A stretch of DNA of 20,559 bases from a virus: the IMG/VR virus record IMGVR_UViG_3300022602_000505, positions 1 through 20,559 of that record; one strand, given 5' to 3'. A program made the position numbers and the translations under genes. The first letter of the stretch is position 1; each line of letters begins with the position of its first letter. Below the pieces are notes generated by a model. The model was not told the origin of the DNA and ran no database searches. It saw only the letters and a list, made by a program, of their open reading frames with translations. Shown piece by piece: positions 5,866 through 12,732 of this stretch.

Positions 5866-6909
5866 ATGCAAAATTTACCAATCTATTTATACCAAAATAA
5901 TTTCGATGTAATATTAGATTTGGATCCAACCATCCAAGGAGTTAACCGAGTTATGTATCAACGCGATCTAACAATACAAAAGGGAATTAAGAACAAAATA
6001 CGTGTTACTTTTAAAAATAGTGATCAAAAGATACTTCCTATATCAAGCACAGCAACCTATGTATTTTCCATGTTTGATGCCATTAGTCAGCGTTTGTTGA
6101 TACAAAAACAAATTACCGTATTAGATGATACTATAACAACTCAAACCAATGTAGATCAAAGTAACATTAGTAATGTACTTTCATTCAGTGATACTTCTGG
6201 ATTTTCAATAGGACAAACTGTAACAGGGTTTGGTATTCATGCTAATTCTGTTATAACAGGGATTTCAACAGGAACTATAACTTTAAATAATTTTACAATA
6301 TTTCCAGTATCTTCGTCTACAGTTCTTACAGTTGGTACGTTAAATTTACGTGGTGTAGGTCAACTTACATTTACAGAAAGCGATACTATTGGATTAGATG
6401 ATAGTAGTTATACTTACAGTATAACCTACAAAGATCCTACAGATGGTACATATTTACCGGCATACTCTAACACATATTATGGTATAAATGGAACACTATA
6501 CCTAACTAGCGATATATGGCCAACACTTCAACCTAGTTTTGAAGTAGACGTATTTCAGCAAAGTTTTAACTTATCTGTGCCTGAATATGAATTTAAAAGC
6601 AGACCAATTTATGCTTATCCAGAATATAAAAGTAATACCGGTTTACACACTGTTGCGTTTTATATGACCAACTTTATTGGTACCGTATATCTACAGGTTA
6701 CTATGGATAACCAACCAAGCTATTTAGATAATTTTTCTACAATTGAAACCAGAACATACAACGGATTTTCTGGAATTGATTATATAAATTTCAACGGTAT
6801 CTATTCATATATTAACGTCATGTATGTTCCTGCTAAGGGTCCCGGTGATTCAGTAAACAACAACCCCGCTTACTACGGTTCATTTGACAAACTCTTATAT
6901 AGATGTTAA
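5866..6909 (+). CDS. virion structural protein (baseplate/tail type)
   Basis: The protein is 347 residues from ATG 5866 (MQNLPIYLYQNNFDVILDLD...). The TTG-initiated extension at 5821 is ignored because it would run through the late promoter. The N-terminal 90 residues (RDLTIQKGIKNKIRVTFKNSDQKILPI) have the look of a baseplate or tail-fibre connector beta domain. The rest is Thr/Ser/Asn/Tyr-rich and beta-predicted, with TITTQTNVDQSN and GISTGTITLNN stretches typical of phage surface proteins, and a C-terminal GTVYLQVTMDNQPSYLDNF segment. Late expression fits the AATAAATA motif directly upstream. The exact virion position cannot be given. Confidence 0.7.
   Translation: MQNLPIYLYQNNFDVILDLDPTIQGVNRVMYQRDLTIQKGIKNKIRVTFKNSDQKILPISSTATYVFSMFDAISQRLLIQKQITVLDDTITTQTNVDQSNISNVLSFSDTSGFSIGQTVTGFGIHANSVITGISTGTITLNNFTIFPVSSSTVLTVGTLNLRGVGQLTFTESDTIGLDDSSYTYSITYKDPTDGTYLPAYSNTYYGINGTLYLTSDIWPTLQPSFEVDVFQQSFNLSVPEYEFKSRPIYAYPEYKSNTGLHTVAFYMTNFIGTVYLQVTMDNQPSYLDNFSTIETRTYNGFSGIDYINFNGIYSYINVMYVPAKGPGDSVNNNPAYYGSFDKLLYRC
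5884..5891 (-). promoter_or_regulatory. perfect T4-like late promoter TATAAATA on the minus strand
   Basis: The bottom strand reads TATAAATA, an exact late consensus, inside the first codons of the structural gene. The predicted start near 5878 gives a leader of about 30 bases before ATG 5848. It overlaps the divergent late promoter unit on the other strand. Confidence 0.55.
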
Positions 6910-6918
6910 ACTATATGT

Positions 6919-7923
6919 ATGAACGACATACAGTCAGCACTATTAGCTCTCTTACCTCCAAAACGTAAGGCTACCCCTAGCGGGTGGACAAGTTTTGATG
7001 CTGTATGTTGTCACCACAGAAGCGAATCTAGAGATGATAGGAAACGCGGTGGTATATTACTAGGCAATGAAGGCGGATTCCAGTACCATTGTTTTAACTG
7101 TAATTTCAAAGCAGGATGGACTCCGGGCAAACTGTTAAGTAATAATACCAAACAATTGTTCCGTTGGCTTGGAATGAATGAAACTGACATTTCTAAATTG
7201 GGACTGTATACTCTTAAACTCAAAGAGGATCAACCTAAACCAGAAAAAGTTTTAAACTTTGAACTCAAAGAAGTACCTTTACCAGAGGGTGCCCTAACAC
7301 TTACAGAGTGGGCCAATTTTGGGTTACCTGTAGAACATCAGCCCAAGTTGATTGCTGTATATCAGTACCTATTAAATAGAGGGTTTGATCCTGTTAACGA
7401 AACATTTTATTGGACACCTGCTCCTGGTTGGATCGACAGAGTTATTATTCCATTCTATCACGATGGCAAAATTGTAGGGCATACAGGGCGTAAAATTACA
7501 GAAGGCAAACCAAAATATCTTACAGACAGTCAGCCTGGTTATGTGTTTAACATTGATCGTCAACACTACAATAAACAATTTGTTGTTGTGGTAGAAGGAC
7601 AATTTGATGCGTTGGCTATAGATGGTGTTGGTATTATGACCAATGAGCCCAGCGATGTTCAGGTAGCCAGAATCAATGCTTTAGGTAAAAAAGTAATTGC
7701 CGTACCCGATCGAGATCGTCCTGGTGCTAAAATGATCAAAGCGGCCCTGGTTAATAAATGGTCAGTAAGTATGCCACCATGGGGAGATGATGTCAAGGAT
7801 GTAGCAGATACTTGTCTTAAATATGGACGTCTATATACTTTGACCACAATCTTACACTACTGTGAAGACAACGAGATAAAAATACAACTACTGAAGAAAA
7901 AACTAGAGAACCTACATGAATAA
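6919..7923 (+). CDS. DNA primase, T4 gp61-like
   Basis: The protein is 334 residues, near the 342 of T4 gp61. The N-terminal zinc-binding domain has Cys30/Cys31 and His32/His33 paired with Cys58-x2-Cys61 (CCHH...HCFNC). The TOPRIM catalytic core follows: VVVVEGQFDALA with catalytic Glu226, and VIAVPDRDRPG with Asp264 and Asp266. It makes the short RNA primers for lagging-strand synthesis and is expected to work in a primosome with the helicase encoded next. The start lacks a good Shine-Dalgarno and lies nine bases after the structural gene. The helicase ATG overlaps its end by eight bases. Confidence 0.88.
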   Translation: MNDIQSALLALLPPKRKATPSGWTSFDAVCCHHRSESRDDRKRGGILLGNEGGFQYHCFNCNFKAGWTPGKLLSNNTKQLFRWLGMNETDISKLGLYTLKLKEDQPKPEKVLNFELKEVPLPEGALTLTEWANFGLPVEHQPKLIAVYQYLLNRGFDPVNETFYWTPAPGWIDRVIIPFYHDGKIVGHTGRKITEGKPKYLTDSQPGYVFNIDRQHYNKQFVVVVEGQFDALAIDGVGIMTNEPSDVQVARINALGKKVIAVPDRDRPGAKMIKAALVNKWSVSMPPWGDDVKDVADTCLKYGRLYTLTTILHYCEDNEIKIQLLKKKLENLHE

Positions 7924-9367
7924 ACCAAATTACGATTACGAAATGCAAAAACTTTATCTCGAAATGTTTTTAAGCGATGCTGAAACATTTGTGAGATGCC
8001 AAAATATTTTTGATCCATTAAACTTTGATCAACGATTACAAGATTCGGCAGAGTTTATCACAAAATATGTTGATGAATATAAAGTCATGCCTGAAGCAAA
8101 TATTGTCAATGCCTCGTGCCGTAGTGAGTTTAATCCTGCTCCATTACCAAGAGAAAACTATGATTGGTTAATGGACGAGTTTGAAAACTTCAGTAGACAC
8201 AAAGGACTCGAACGTGCGATTTTACAATCAGCAGACTTATTAGAAGCAGGTGATTATGGTCCAGTTGAAAAATTAATCAAGGATGCTATACAGATATCTT
8301 TGAACAAGGACATGGGCACAGATTACTTTGAAGATCCTAGAGCGAGGTTGAGCAAACTCAAAGACAGTAATGGACAAATCAGTACCGGATGGCCCAGTGT
8401 TGATAGGAAACTGTATGGCGGATTTAATCGAGGTGAGTTGAACATTTTCTGTGCGGCATCTGGTGGTGGTAAGAGTTTGTTTTTGGCCAATTTGGGTGTT
8501 AACTGGGCATTGGCAGGACTCAATGTAATCTATCTAACATTTGAGTTGAGTGAAGAACTTGTCAGTATGCGACTAGACAGTATGGTTACTGGAATTGGTA
8601 CTAGGGAGATTTTTAAGAATATTGATGATGTTGAATTAAAAGTTCGAATGATGAGTAAGAAGTCAGGACACATGCAAATCAAGTATATGCCCAGTGGAAA
8701 AAATTGTAACGATATTCGTGCGTATTTGAAGGAATATCAAGTCAAAACAGGACAAAAAGCCGACGTAATTTTAATCGATTACTTGGATTTAATGATGCCT
8801 TTAAGTGTCAAAGTAAGTCCCAGCGATTTGTTTATCAAAGACAAGTATGTGTCAGAAGAGATTAGAAATCTGGCAATGGAAACACAATGTATTACTGTAA
8901 CAGCCAGTCAATTGAATCGTAGTGCGGTGGAAGAAATTGAATTTGATCACAGTCATATTTCGGGTGGTTTGAGTAAGATTATGACAGCAGATAATGTTAT
9001 CGGTATCTTCACAAGTCGTGCTATGAAGGAACGTGGTCGTTATCAAATACAGTTTATGAAGACACGTAGTAGTTCCGGTGTTGGACAAAAAGTTGATTTG
9101 GAATTTAATGTTGATACATTACGTATCACGGATTTAGGTGAAGAGGAAGAAAGTAATTTTAGCCAACAACGTGTTTCTAGTAATACCACAAACCTTGTAA
9201 ATTCTTTTAAACGTACAAGTACAGTATCAACTACAACAGATGCGGAAACTGGAGAAATTAGAGATGTTGATCCTACGATAGGGATCAATATTAAAGCAAT
9301 TAAAGCAAAATCTGCGGCACCGGGTATTCGCAGTATGTTAGCAACTATTAATCCTGAAAAAGATTAA
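7916..9367 (+). CDS. replicative DNA helicase, T4 gp41-like (DnaB family)
   Basis: The protein is 483 residues, close to T4 gp41 (475). The N-terminal helical part (1-150) is followed by a RecA-type core. ISTGWPSVDRKLYGGFNRGELNIF leads into Walker A AASGGGKS at 180-187. Catalytic Glu210 sits in YLTFELSEE, Walker B VILIDYLD at 284-291, and ITVTASQLNRS and ISGGLSKIMTADNVIGIF carry the later DnaB motifs. It is a 5'-to-3' hexameric helicase that unwinds the fork and stimulates the primase encoded just upstream, with which it is probably cotranslated. The last 70 residues are Ser/Thr-rich and low in complexity. Its TAA shares TTAA with the stop of the convergent gene. Confidence 0.9.
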   Translation: MNKPNYDYEMQKLYLEMFLSDAETFVRCQNIFDPLNFDQRLQDSAEFITKYVDEYKVMPEANIVNASCRSEFNPAPLPRENYDWLMDEFENFSRHKGLERAILQSADLLEAGDYGPVEKLIKDAIQISLNKDMGTDYFEDPRARLSKLKDSNGQISTGWPSVDRKLYGGFNRGELNIFCAASGGGKSLFLANLGVNWALAGLNVIYLTFELSEELVSMRLDSMVTGIGTREIFKNIDDVELKVRMMSKKSGHMQIKYMPSGKNCNDIRAYLKEYQVKTGQKADVILIDYLDLMMPLSVKVSPSDLFIKDKYVSEEIRNLAMETQCITVTASQLNRSAVEEIEFDHSHISGGLSKIMTADNVIGIFTSRAMKERGRYQIQFMKTRSSSGVGQKVDLEFNVDTLRITDLGEEEESNFSQQRVSSNTTNLVNSFKRTSTVSTTTDAETGEIRDVDPTIGINIKAIKAKSAAPGIRSMLATINPEKD

Positions 9368-9927
9368 AACCACTGGTTAACTTGTTCTTTGGCGCTGGTC
9401 TCTAAAGTATTGTACCACTGTTCCATACCTTCAGATTTGAAAACAGTTTCTATATTTGCTGGTGCCATTTCCCAACGGTGAGCAACTTCGGATCCTGTTT
9501 TAGCAGATAATTGTACGTCTAGTGTACCGGGTTCCCACATCCAATATCCTACACAACTTCTATAATATTCAGGACCTTCGCCTTGGCTAATGGCGGCCAA
9601 AATGGATACATCATTAGTAATACTAATTTCAGAAGTAAGTCGTATTGTATTAAGCCCGGTCCAATCTGGACTATGTAGTACATGTACCTTACCAGTTTCC
9701 ATATTACCGCCACGATACATAGGATCTTCATTTACATTTTGTATACCTAGTCCTTCCATAACATTACCTAAAGTAAGATCATTTAGTCTAGCATTAATTT
9801 GTAATCCTACACTACCGTGATCGCTATGGTTTATAATTAATATAACACTACCATAAAGCCCGTCTTTGGGATTATTTGGGTTAGCGGCAATCAGTTGACC
9901 TTGATAAGGGGTATTGGTTTCAATCAT
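9364..9927 (-). CDS. YqgE/AlgH-family protein (DUF179)
   Basis: The protein is 187 residues, the usual length for this family. Diagnostic blocks are all present and in order: YQGQLIAANPN, LYGSVILIINHSDHGSVGLQIN (family: SVI.I..H...GA.GLVIN), MYRGGNMETGKVHVLHS (family: Y.GGPV....VLH) and YYRSCVGYWMWEPGTLDVQL (family: ..GYAGW..GQLE.E). Bacterial homologues are widespread; AlgH of Pseudomonas was linked to alginate regulation, but the molecular function is not settled. In a phage it may mimic or replace the host copy. It starts divergently from the nucleotidyltransferase with 32 bases between, and an ATTAAATA late-like motif lies seven bases before ATG. Confidence 0.85.
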   Translation of the reverse strand: MIETNTPYQGQLIAANPNNPKDGLYGSVILIINHSDHGSVGLQINARLNDLTLGNVMEGLGIQNVNEDPMYRGGNMETGKVHVLHSPDWTGLNTIRLTSEISITNDVSILAAISQGEGPEYYRSCVGYWMWEPGTLDVQLSAKTGSEVAHRWEMAPANIETVFKSEGMEQWYNTLETSAKEQVNQWF

Positions 9928-9934
9928 AATATAC

Positions 9935-9942
9935 TATTTAAT
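9935..9942 (-). promoter_or_regulatory. late-promoter-like ATTAAATA for the YqgE-like gene
   Basis: The bottom strand reads ATTAAATA, followed by seven bases and ATG 9927. The predicted start falls about two bases before the ATG. It has two differences from TATAAATA, so by itself it is weak. The mirror-image arrangement with the + strand motif at 9945-9952 raises it. Confidence 0.35.
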
Positions 9943-9944
9943 CC

Positions 9945-9952
9945 GATAAATA
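9945..9952 (+). promoter_or_regulatory. late-promoter-like GATAAATA for the nucleotidyltransferase
   Basis: GATAAATA, one base from the T4 late consensus, is followed by seven bases and then ATG 9960. The predicted start near 9958 would leave a two-base leader. No Shine-Dalgarno is present between it and the gene. Confidence 0.5.
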
Positions 9953-9959
9953 CCTAACC

Positions 9960-10655
9960 ATGAAATTAAATGAAATTGCGGCCCCTGTTGAAAAACATAC
10001 AGTATTAAACCCAAAACTATGGGAACACGATCGCTTGAAATCTGATGTAAGAGGCGCATTATTACGTATTGCTGAAGATTTTATTAAATTTGTTGAAGTG
10101 CCAGTTGATGTAGAAGATATTGTAATTTACGGTGGAAATGTCAACTATAACTATACTGCCCATTCAGATATTGATCTACACCTAGTTGTAGATTATAGTA
10201 CAGTCGAATGTGAGCGTACTATAGACGAATTGTTTGATAGTAAGCGTAAACTATATAAAGAAAAATATAACATACAGGTACATGGCATTCCTGTTGAGTT
10301 GTATGTTGAGGACATAAACGAAACACCTGTGAGTAGTAGTTATAGTGTTTTACGCGGAGAATGGATTAAAAAACCTAGTCTAGATATGCCTGAATGGGAT
10401 CATAAAAAAGTTGCTTACATGGTAGCAGTTTGGCAGGTAATAATACAACATGCTATTAGAACAGCAGATTTAAAAACTTGTAGACAAACAATGGAACTAC
10501 TAAGAAAGTATCGCAAAGCAGGACTAGCAACACCCGATGCTGAATTCAGCGTACCAAATCTAGTGTTCAAAAGTCTACGCAATGATGATGCCATTAAAGG
10601 TATTCAAACAATCATTGATCGTTTACATGACCGTGATTTGAGTCTAGGATATTAA
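9960..10655 (+). CDS. nucleotidyltransferase-fold protein
   Basis: The protein is 231 residues. Residues 56-80 hold the nucleotidyltransferase signature: IYGGNVNYNYTAHSDIDLHL, with GG at 58-59, Ser69, and catalytic Asp70 and Asp72. A third acidic residue, Glu113, lies on the strand VHGIPVELYVED, giving the complete metal triad. The rest is helical (WQVIIQHAIRTADLKTCRQTMELLRKYR). Members of the superfamily attach NMP to proteins, RNA or small molecules; T4-like marine phages commonly carry such a protein (recollection), substrate unknown. Its TAA overlaps the convergent gene's stop in a shared TTAA. Confidence 0.8.
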   Translation: MKLNEIAAPVEKHTVLNPKLWEHDRLKSDVRGALLRIAEDFIKFVEVPVDVEDIVIYGGNVNYNYTAHSDIDLHLVVDYSTVECERTIDELFDSKRKLYKEKYNIQVHGIPVELYVEDINETPVSSSYSVLRGEWIKKPSLDMPEWDHKKVAYMVAVWQVIIQHAIRTADLKTCRQTMELLRKYRKAGLATPDAEFSVPNLVFKSLRNDDAIKGIQTIIDRLHDRDLSLGY

Positions 10656-11092
10656 GCGTACAAGTAATTTACTGTATCAGGATTTACGCGAAATACCTCA
10701 GCCCCGTTACGTAAATGAAACACTCGAGCCATTTCAGTAGGTGGACTTAGTGTAACAAACTTTGTAACATTTTTTCTGTTATCTAACAACCAATTCCTAG
10801 AAGCAGTAATTAGTTTTCTACCCGCTCCGGGTTTGTAACTCCAAATAGTATAAAATACAGCAATAACCGGTTCCTCTTCAGGATTTCTTAATAGTTCAAT
10901 TACATTTTCAGGGATCAGTGTTCTGTAAGCTGCACATACAGCGGCAGTAGGTTCTCGAGTTGTGTCGTCTAGTAATACAAATATTTCAGAATATTCGCTG
11001 ACTCTGAATGTTAATGGAATTTCAGGACGAACAGGATCGTCATTGATAAGCCGACATAACGGATCATGTATATCTTGGATGACGTGCAACAT
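10652..11092 (-). CDS. GNAT-like phage protein
   Basis: The protein is 146 residues. AAGGGG lies eight bases before ATG 11092, the best Shine-Dalgarno in this part of the window. The order of elements is acetyltransferase-like: beta strands EIFVLLDDTTREPTAAVCAAYRT, then VIAVFYTIWSYKPGAGRKLITASRNWLLDN (strand, G-x-G-like turn PGAGRKL, helix), then VTKFVTLSPPTEMARVFHLRNGAEVF. This matches the GNAT core, where the turn binds CoA pyrophosphate. The acceptor is unknown. I recall similar short proteins in T4-like phages. Alternative: a GNAT fold without activity. Confidence 0.6.
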   Translation of the reverse strand: MLHVIQDIHDPLCRLINDDPVRPEIPLTFRVSEYSEIFVLLDDTTREPTAAVCAAYRTLIPENVIELLRNPEEEPVIAVFYTIWSYKPGAGRKLITASRNWLLDNRKNVTKFVTLSPPTEMARVFHLRNGAEVFRVNPDTVNYLYA

Positions 11093-11179
11093 TGGAAAAA
11101 CCCCTTAGGAAAAAAATAGTGTTTACATATCTTTAATTATCAATATACTTAAAAAAATGTAAGATATTGATTTTTTTCT

Positions 11180-11187
11180 GATAAGTA
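11180..11187 (+). promoter_or_regulatory. weak late-promoter-like GATAAGTA before the desaturase
   Basis: GATAAGTA has two differences from TATAAATA and is followed by four bases and ATG 11192. Nothing else in the 99-base gap 11093-11191 resembles a + strand promoter, apart from AT-rich runs. The placement is the same as at other late-type starts, which is the only support. Confidence 0.25.
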
Positions 11188-11191
11188 AAAT

Positions 11192-11929
11192 ATGAACCTT
11201 ATACTATATACATTATTGGTAACACACATTACCATTGTTTCTGTAACACTTTATCTACATCGTGGCCAAGCACACCGCGGAGTAATATTCCATCCAACTA
11301 TAGCACATTTTTTTCGTTTTTGGTTATGGCTTACTACCGGAATGGTAACAAAGCAATGGGTAGCAATACATCGAAAACATCACAGATATAGTGACGTAGA
11401 AGGAGATCCACATAGTCCACATGTGTTTGGAATTCGTAAACTATTAACGCAGGGAGCATTGCTTTATAGTCGTGCCGCTCAAGATAAAGACATGGTTGAA
11501 AAGTATGGGGTTGGAACACCCGATGATTGGATTGAACGTAACCTTTATAACAAATATAATTTTCTAGGAATTACTTTATTATTTCTCGTAAATTTACTTT
11601 GTTTTTCCTGGTGGGGCTTAGTAGTATGGGCGGTACAAATGTTATGGATTCCATTCTGGGCTGCCGGAGTTATCAACGGTCTAGGACACTGGTGGGGTTA
11701 TCGCAATGGTGAGTCTAAGGACAAATCACGCAACATCAGTCCTTGGGGTATTATTATAGGCGGCGAAGAACTACATAATAACCATCATCTAAGTCCAGCA
11801 AGTGTTCAACTAAGCCGTCGTTGGTTTGAGTTTGATATCGGTTGGATGTATATAACTATACTTAAAACACTAAAATTAGCAACCGTTACTGATCGATCAA
11901 ACACAGTTCTTGAAACACCTCAGGGTTAG
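11192..11929 (+). CDS. fatty-acid (acyl-CoA/acyl-lipid) desaturase
   Basis: The protein is 245 residues, somewhat short for the family. It has the full set of iron-binding histidines of delta-9 type membrane desaturases: HRGQAH (His23, His28), HRKHH (His60, His63, His64) and HNNHH (His195, His198, His199), plus His166 in NGLGHWWGYRN. Hydrophobic segments at about 1-22, 37-52 and 125-160 are the expected membrane spans. It introduces a double bond into host acyl chains using O2 and a host electron donor. As a phage auxiliary metabolic gene it could adjust membrane fluidity. The 3' end overlaps the convergent gene by 44 bases. Confidence 0.88.
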   Translation: MNLILYTLLVTHITIVSVTLYLHRGQAHRGVIFHPTIAHFFRFWLWLTTGMVTKQWVAIHRKHHRYSDVEGDPHSPHVFGIRKLLTQGALLYSRAAQDKDMVEKYGVGTPDDWIERNLYNKYNFLGITLLFLVNLLCFSWWGLVVWAVQMLWIPFWAAGVINGLGHWWGYRNGESKDKSRNISPWGIIIGGEELHNNHHLSPASVQLSRRWFEFDIGWMYITILKTLKLATVTDRSNTVLETPQG

Positions 11930-12728
11930 GATCAGTAGGTTCTTGCCAGCACCAGGTATCATCTAAGCAGTTAACGGCTCGCAATCGATCAGATAGACAG
12001 TGCTCAACATTAGTCCAAGTTCCTCTATTGATCCCTTTTGAAGTCCAATTTATACTCAATTGAAATTGTTTGTTTTCAAATTCGCTATATAGTCTACGAC
12101 TAATACGTACTCTTTCGTGATGTTGAGCACATGGTAGTATCATATATTCCCATATCCAATCTCTTATTTCAGGAGTATAATTATTTTTTATAATTTCTGA
12201 AAGATTGGCGCATCCAAACATATTTGTTGTATTCACGTAAACATAAAAGTTAGAAGCAAAATATATAGGAGTAGGATCTGTTTCAGCCCAATGTATGAAC
12301 GCACGATTAAAAGAATGTATAATTCTATTTTGTGTACCAGATCCTCCAGCACCGGATAACTGTCCTAAATCTCGATATTCATCATATGAATTTGACGGAG
12401 CAGATCCGTGTAATACAACACCAAAAAATTCATAAACATTACACCAATTTGCAAGTCTAGCATATAGTTGACGAGCAGAATCTTGACTGTAATTTTCTAA
12501 GTCTAACTCTCTCCAGGTATCTAACTCTCGCCAAGAACGAGTATGATGATGATCATTTACTGAAACAATCACAACTGTATCAGCTCCGCGGTTTTCTCGT
12601 AAAAAATTTCTCAATTCAGTACTGTCAGGTGACGGATCCAACAAAGAACCTGTTTCAAAACAAATGGTATTTGGATCTGAATCTTTAAACATTGTGGCAT
12701 TAGTATCGCCGATTAATAAGTATTTCAT
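11886..12728 (-). CDS. unknown phage protein, possible SGNH-like fold
   Basis: The protein is 280 residues, starting four bases after the sedolisin-like gene, so probably cotranscribed with it. The N-terminus MKYLLIGDTNATMF and the later ADTVVIVSVNDHHH are placed like blocks I and III of SGNH/GDSL hydrolases, but the catalytic Ser of GDS is Thr (GDTN), and I see no clear C-terminal D..H block. Enzymatic activity is therefore doubtful. A short internal duplication, WRELDTWRELD near residues 66-77, comes from an 18-base tandem repeat. Trp, Asn and Cys are frequent in the C-terminal half. A glycan-binding or processing role near the virion protein is only a suggestion. Confidence 0.55.
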   Translation of the reverse strand: MKYLLIGDTNATMFKDSDPNTICFETGSLLDPSPDSTELRNFLRENRGADTVVIVSVNDHHHTRSWRELDTWRELDLENYSQDSARQLYARLANWCNVYEFFGVVLHGSAPSNSYDEYRDLGQLSGAGGSGTQNRIIHSFNRAFIHWAETDPTPIYFASNFYVYVNTTNMFGCANLSEIIKNNYTPEIRDWIWEYMILPCAQHHERVRISRRLYSEFENKQFQLSINWTSKGINRGTWTNVEHCLSDRLRAVNCLDDTWCWQEPTDPNPEVFQELCLIDQ

Positions 12729-12732
12729 AATT

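Noticed and set aside
5849-5929. N-terminal extension of the minus-strand gene to 5929
   Set aside because: It lies within the structural gene and upstream of the predicted late transcription start. ATG 5848 gives the typical-looking protein.
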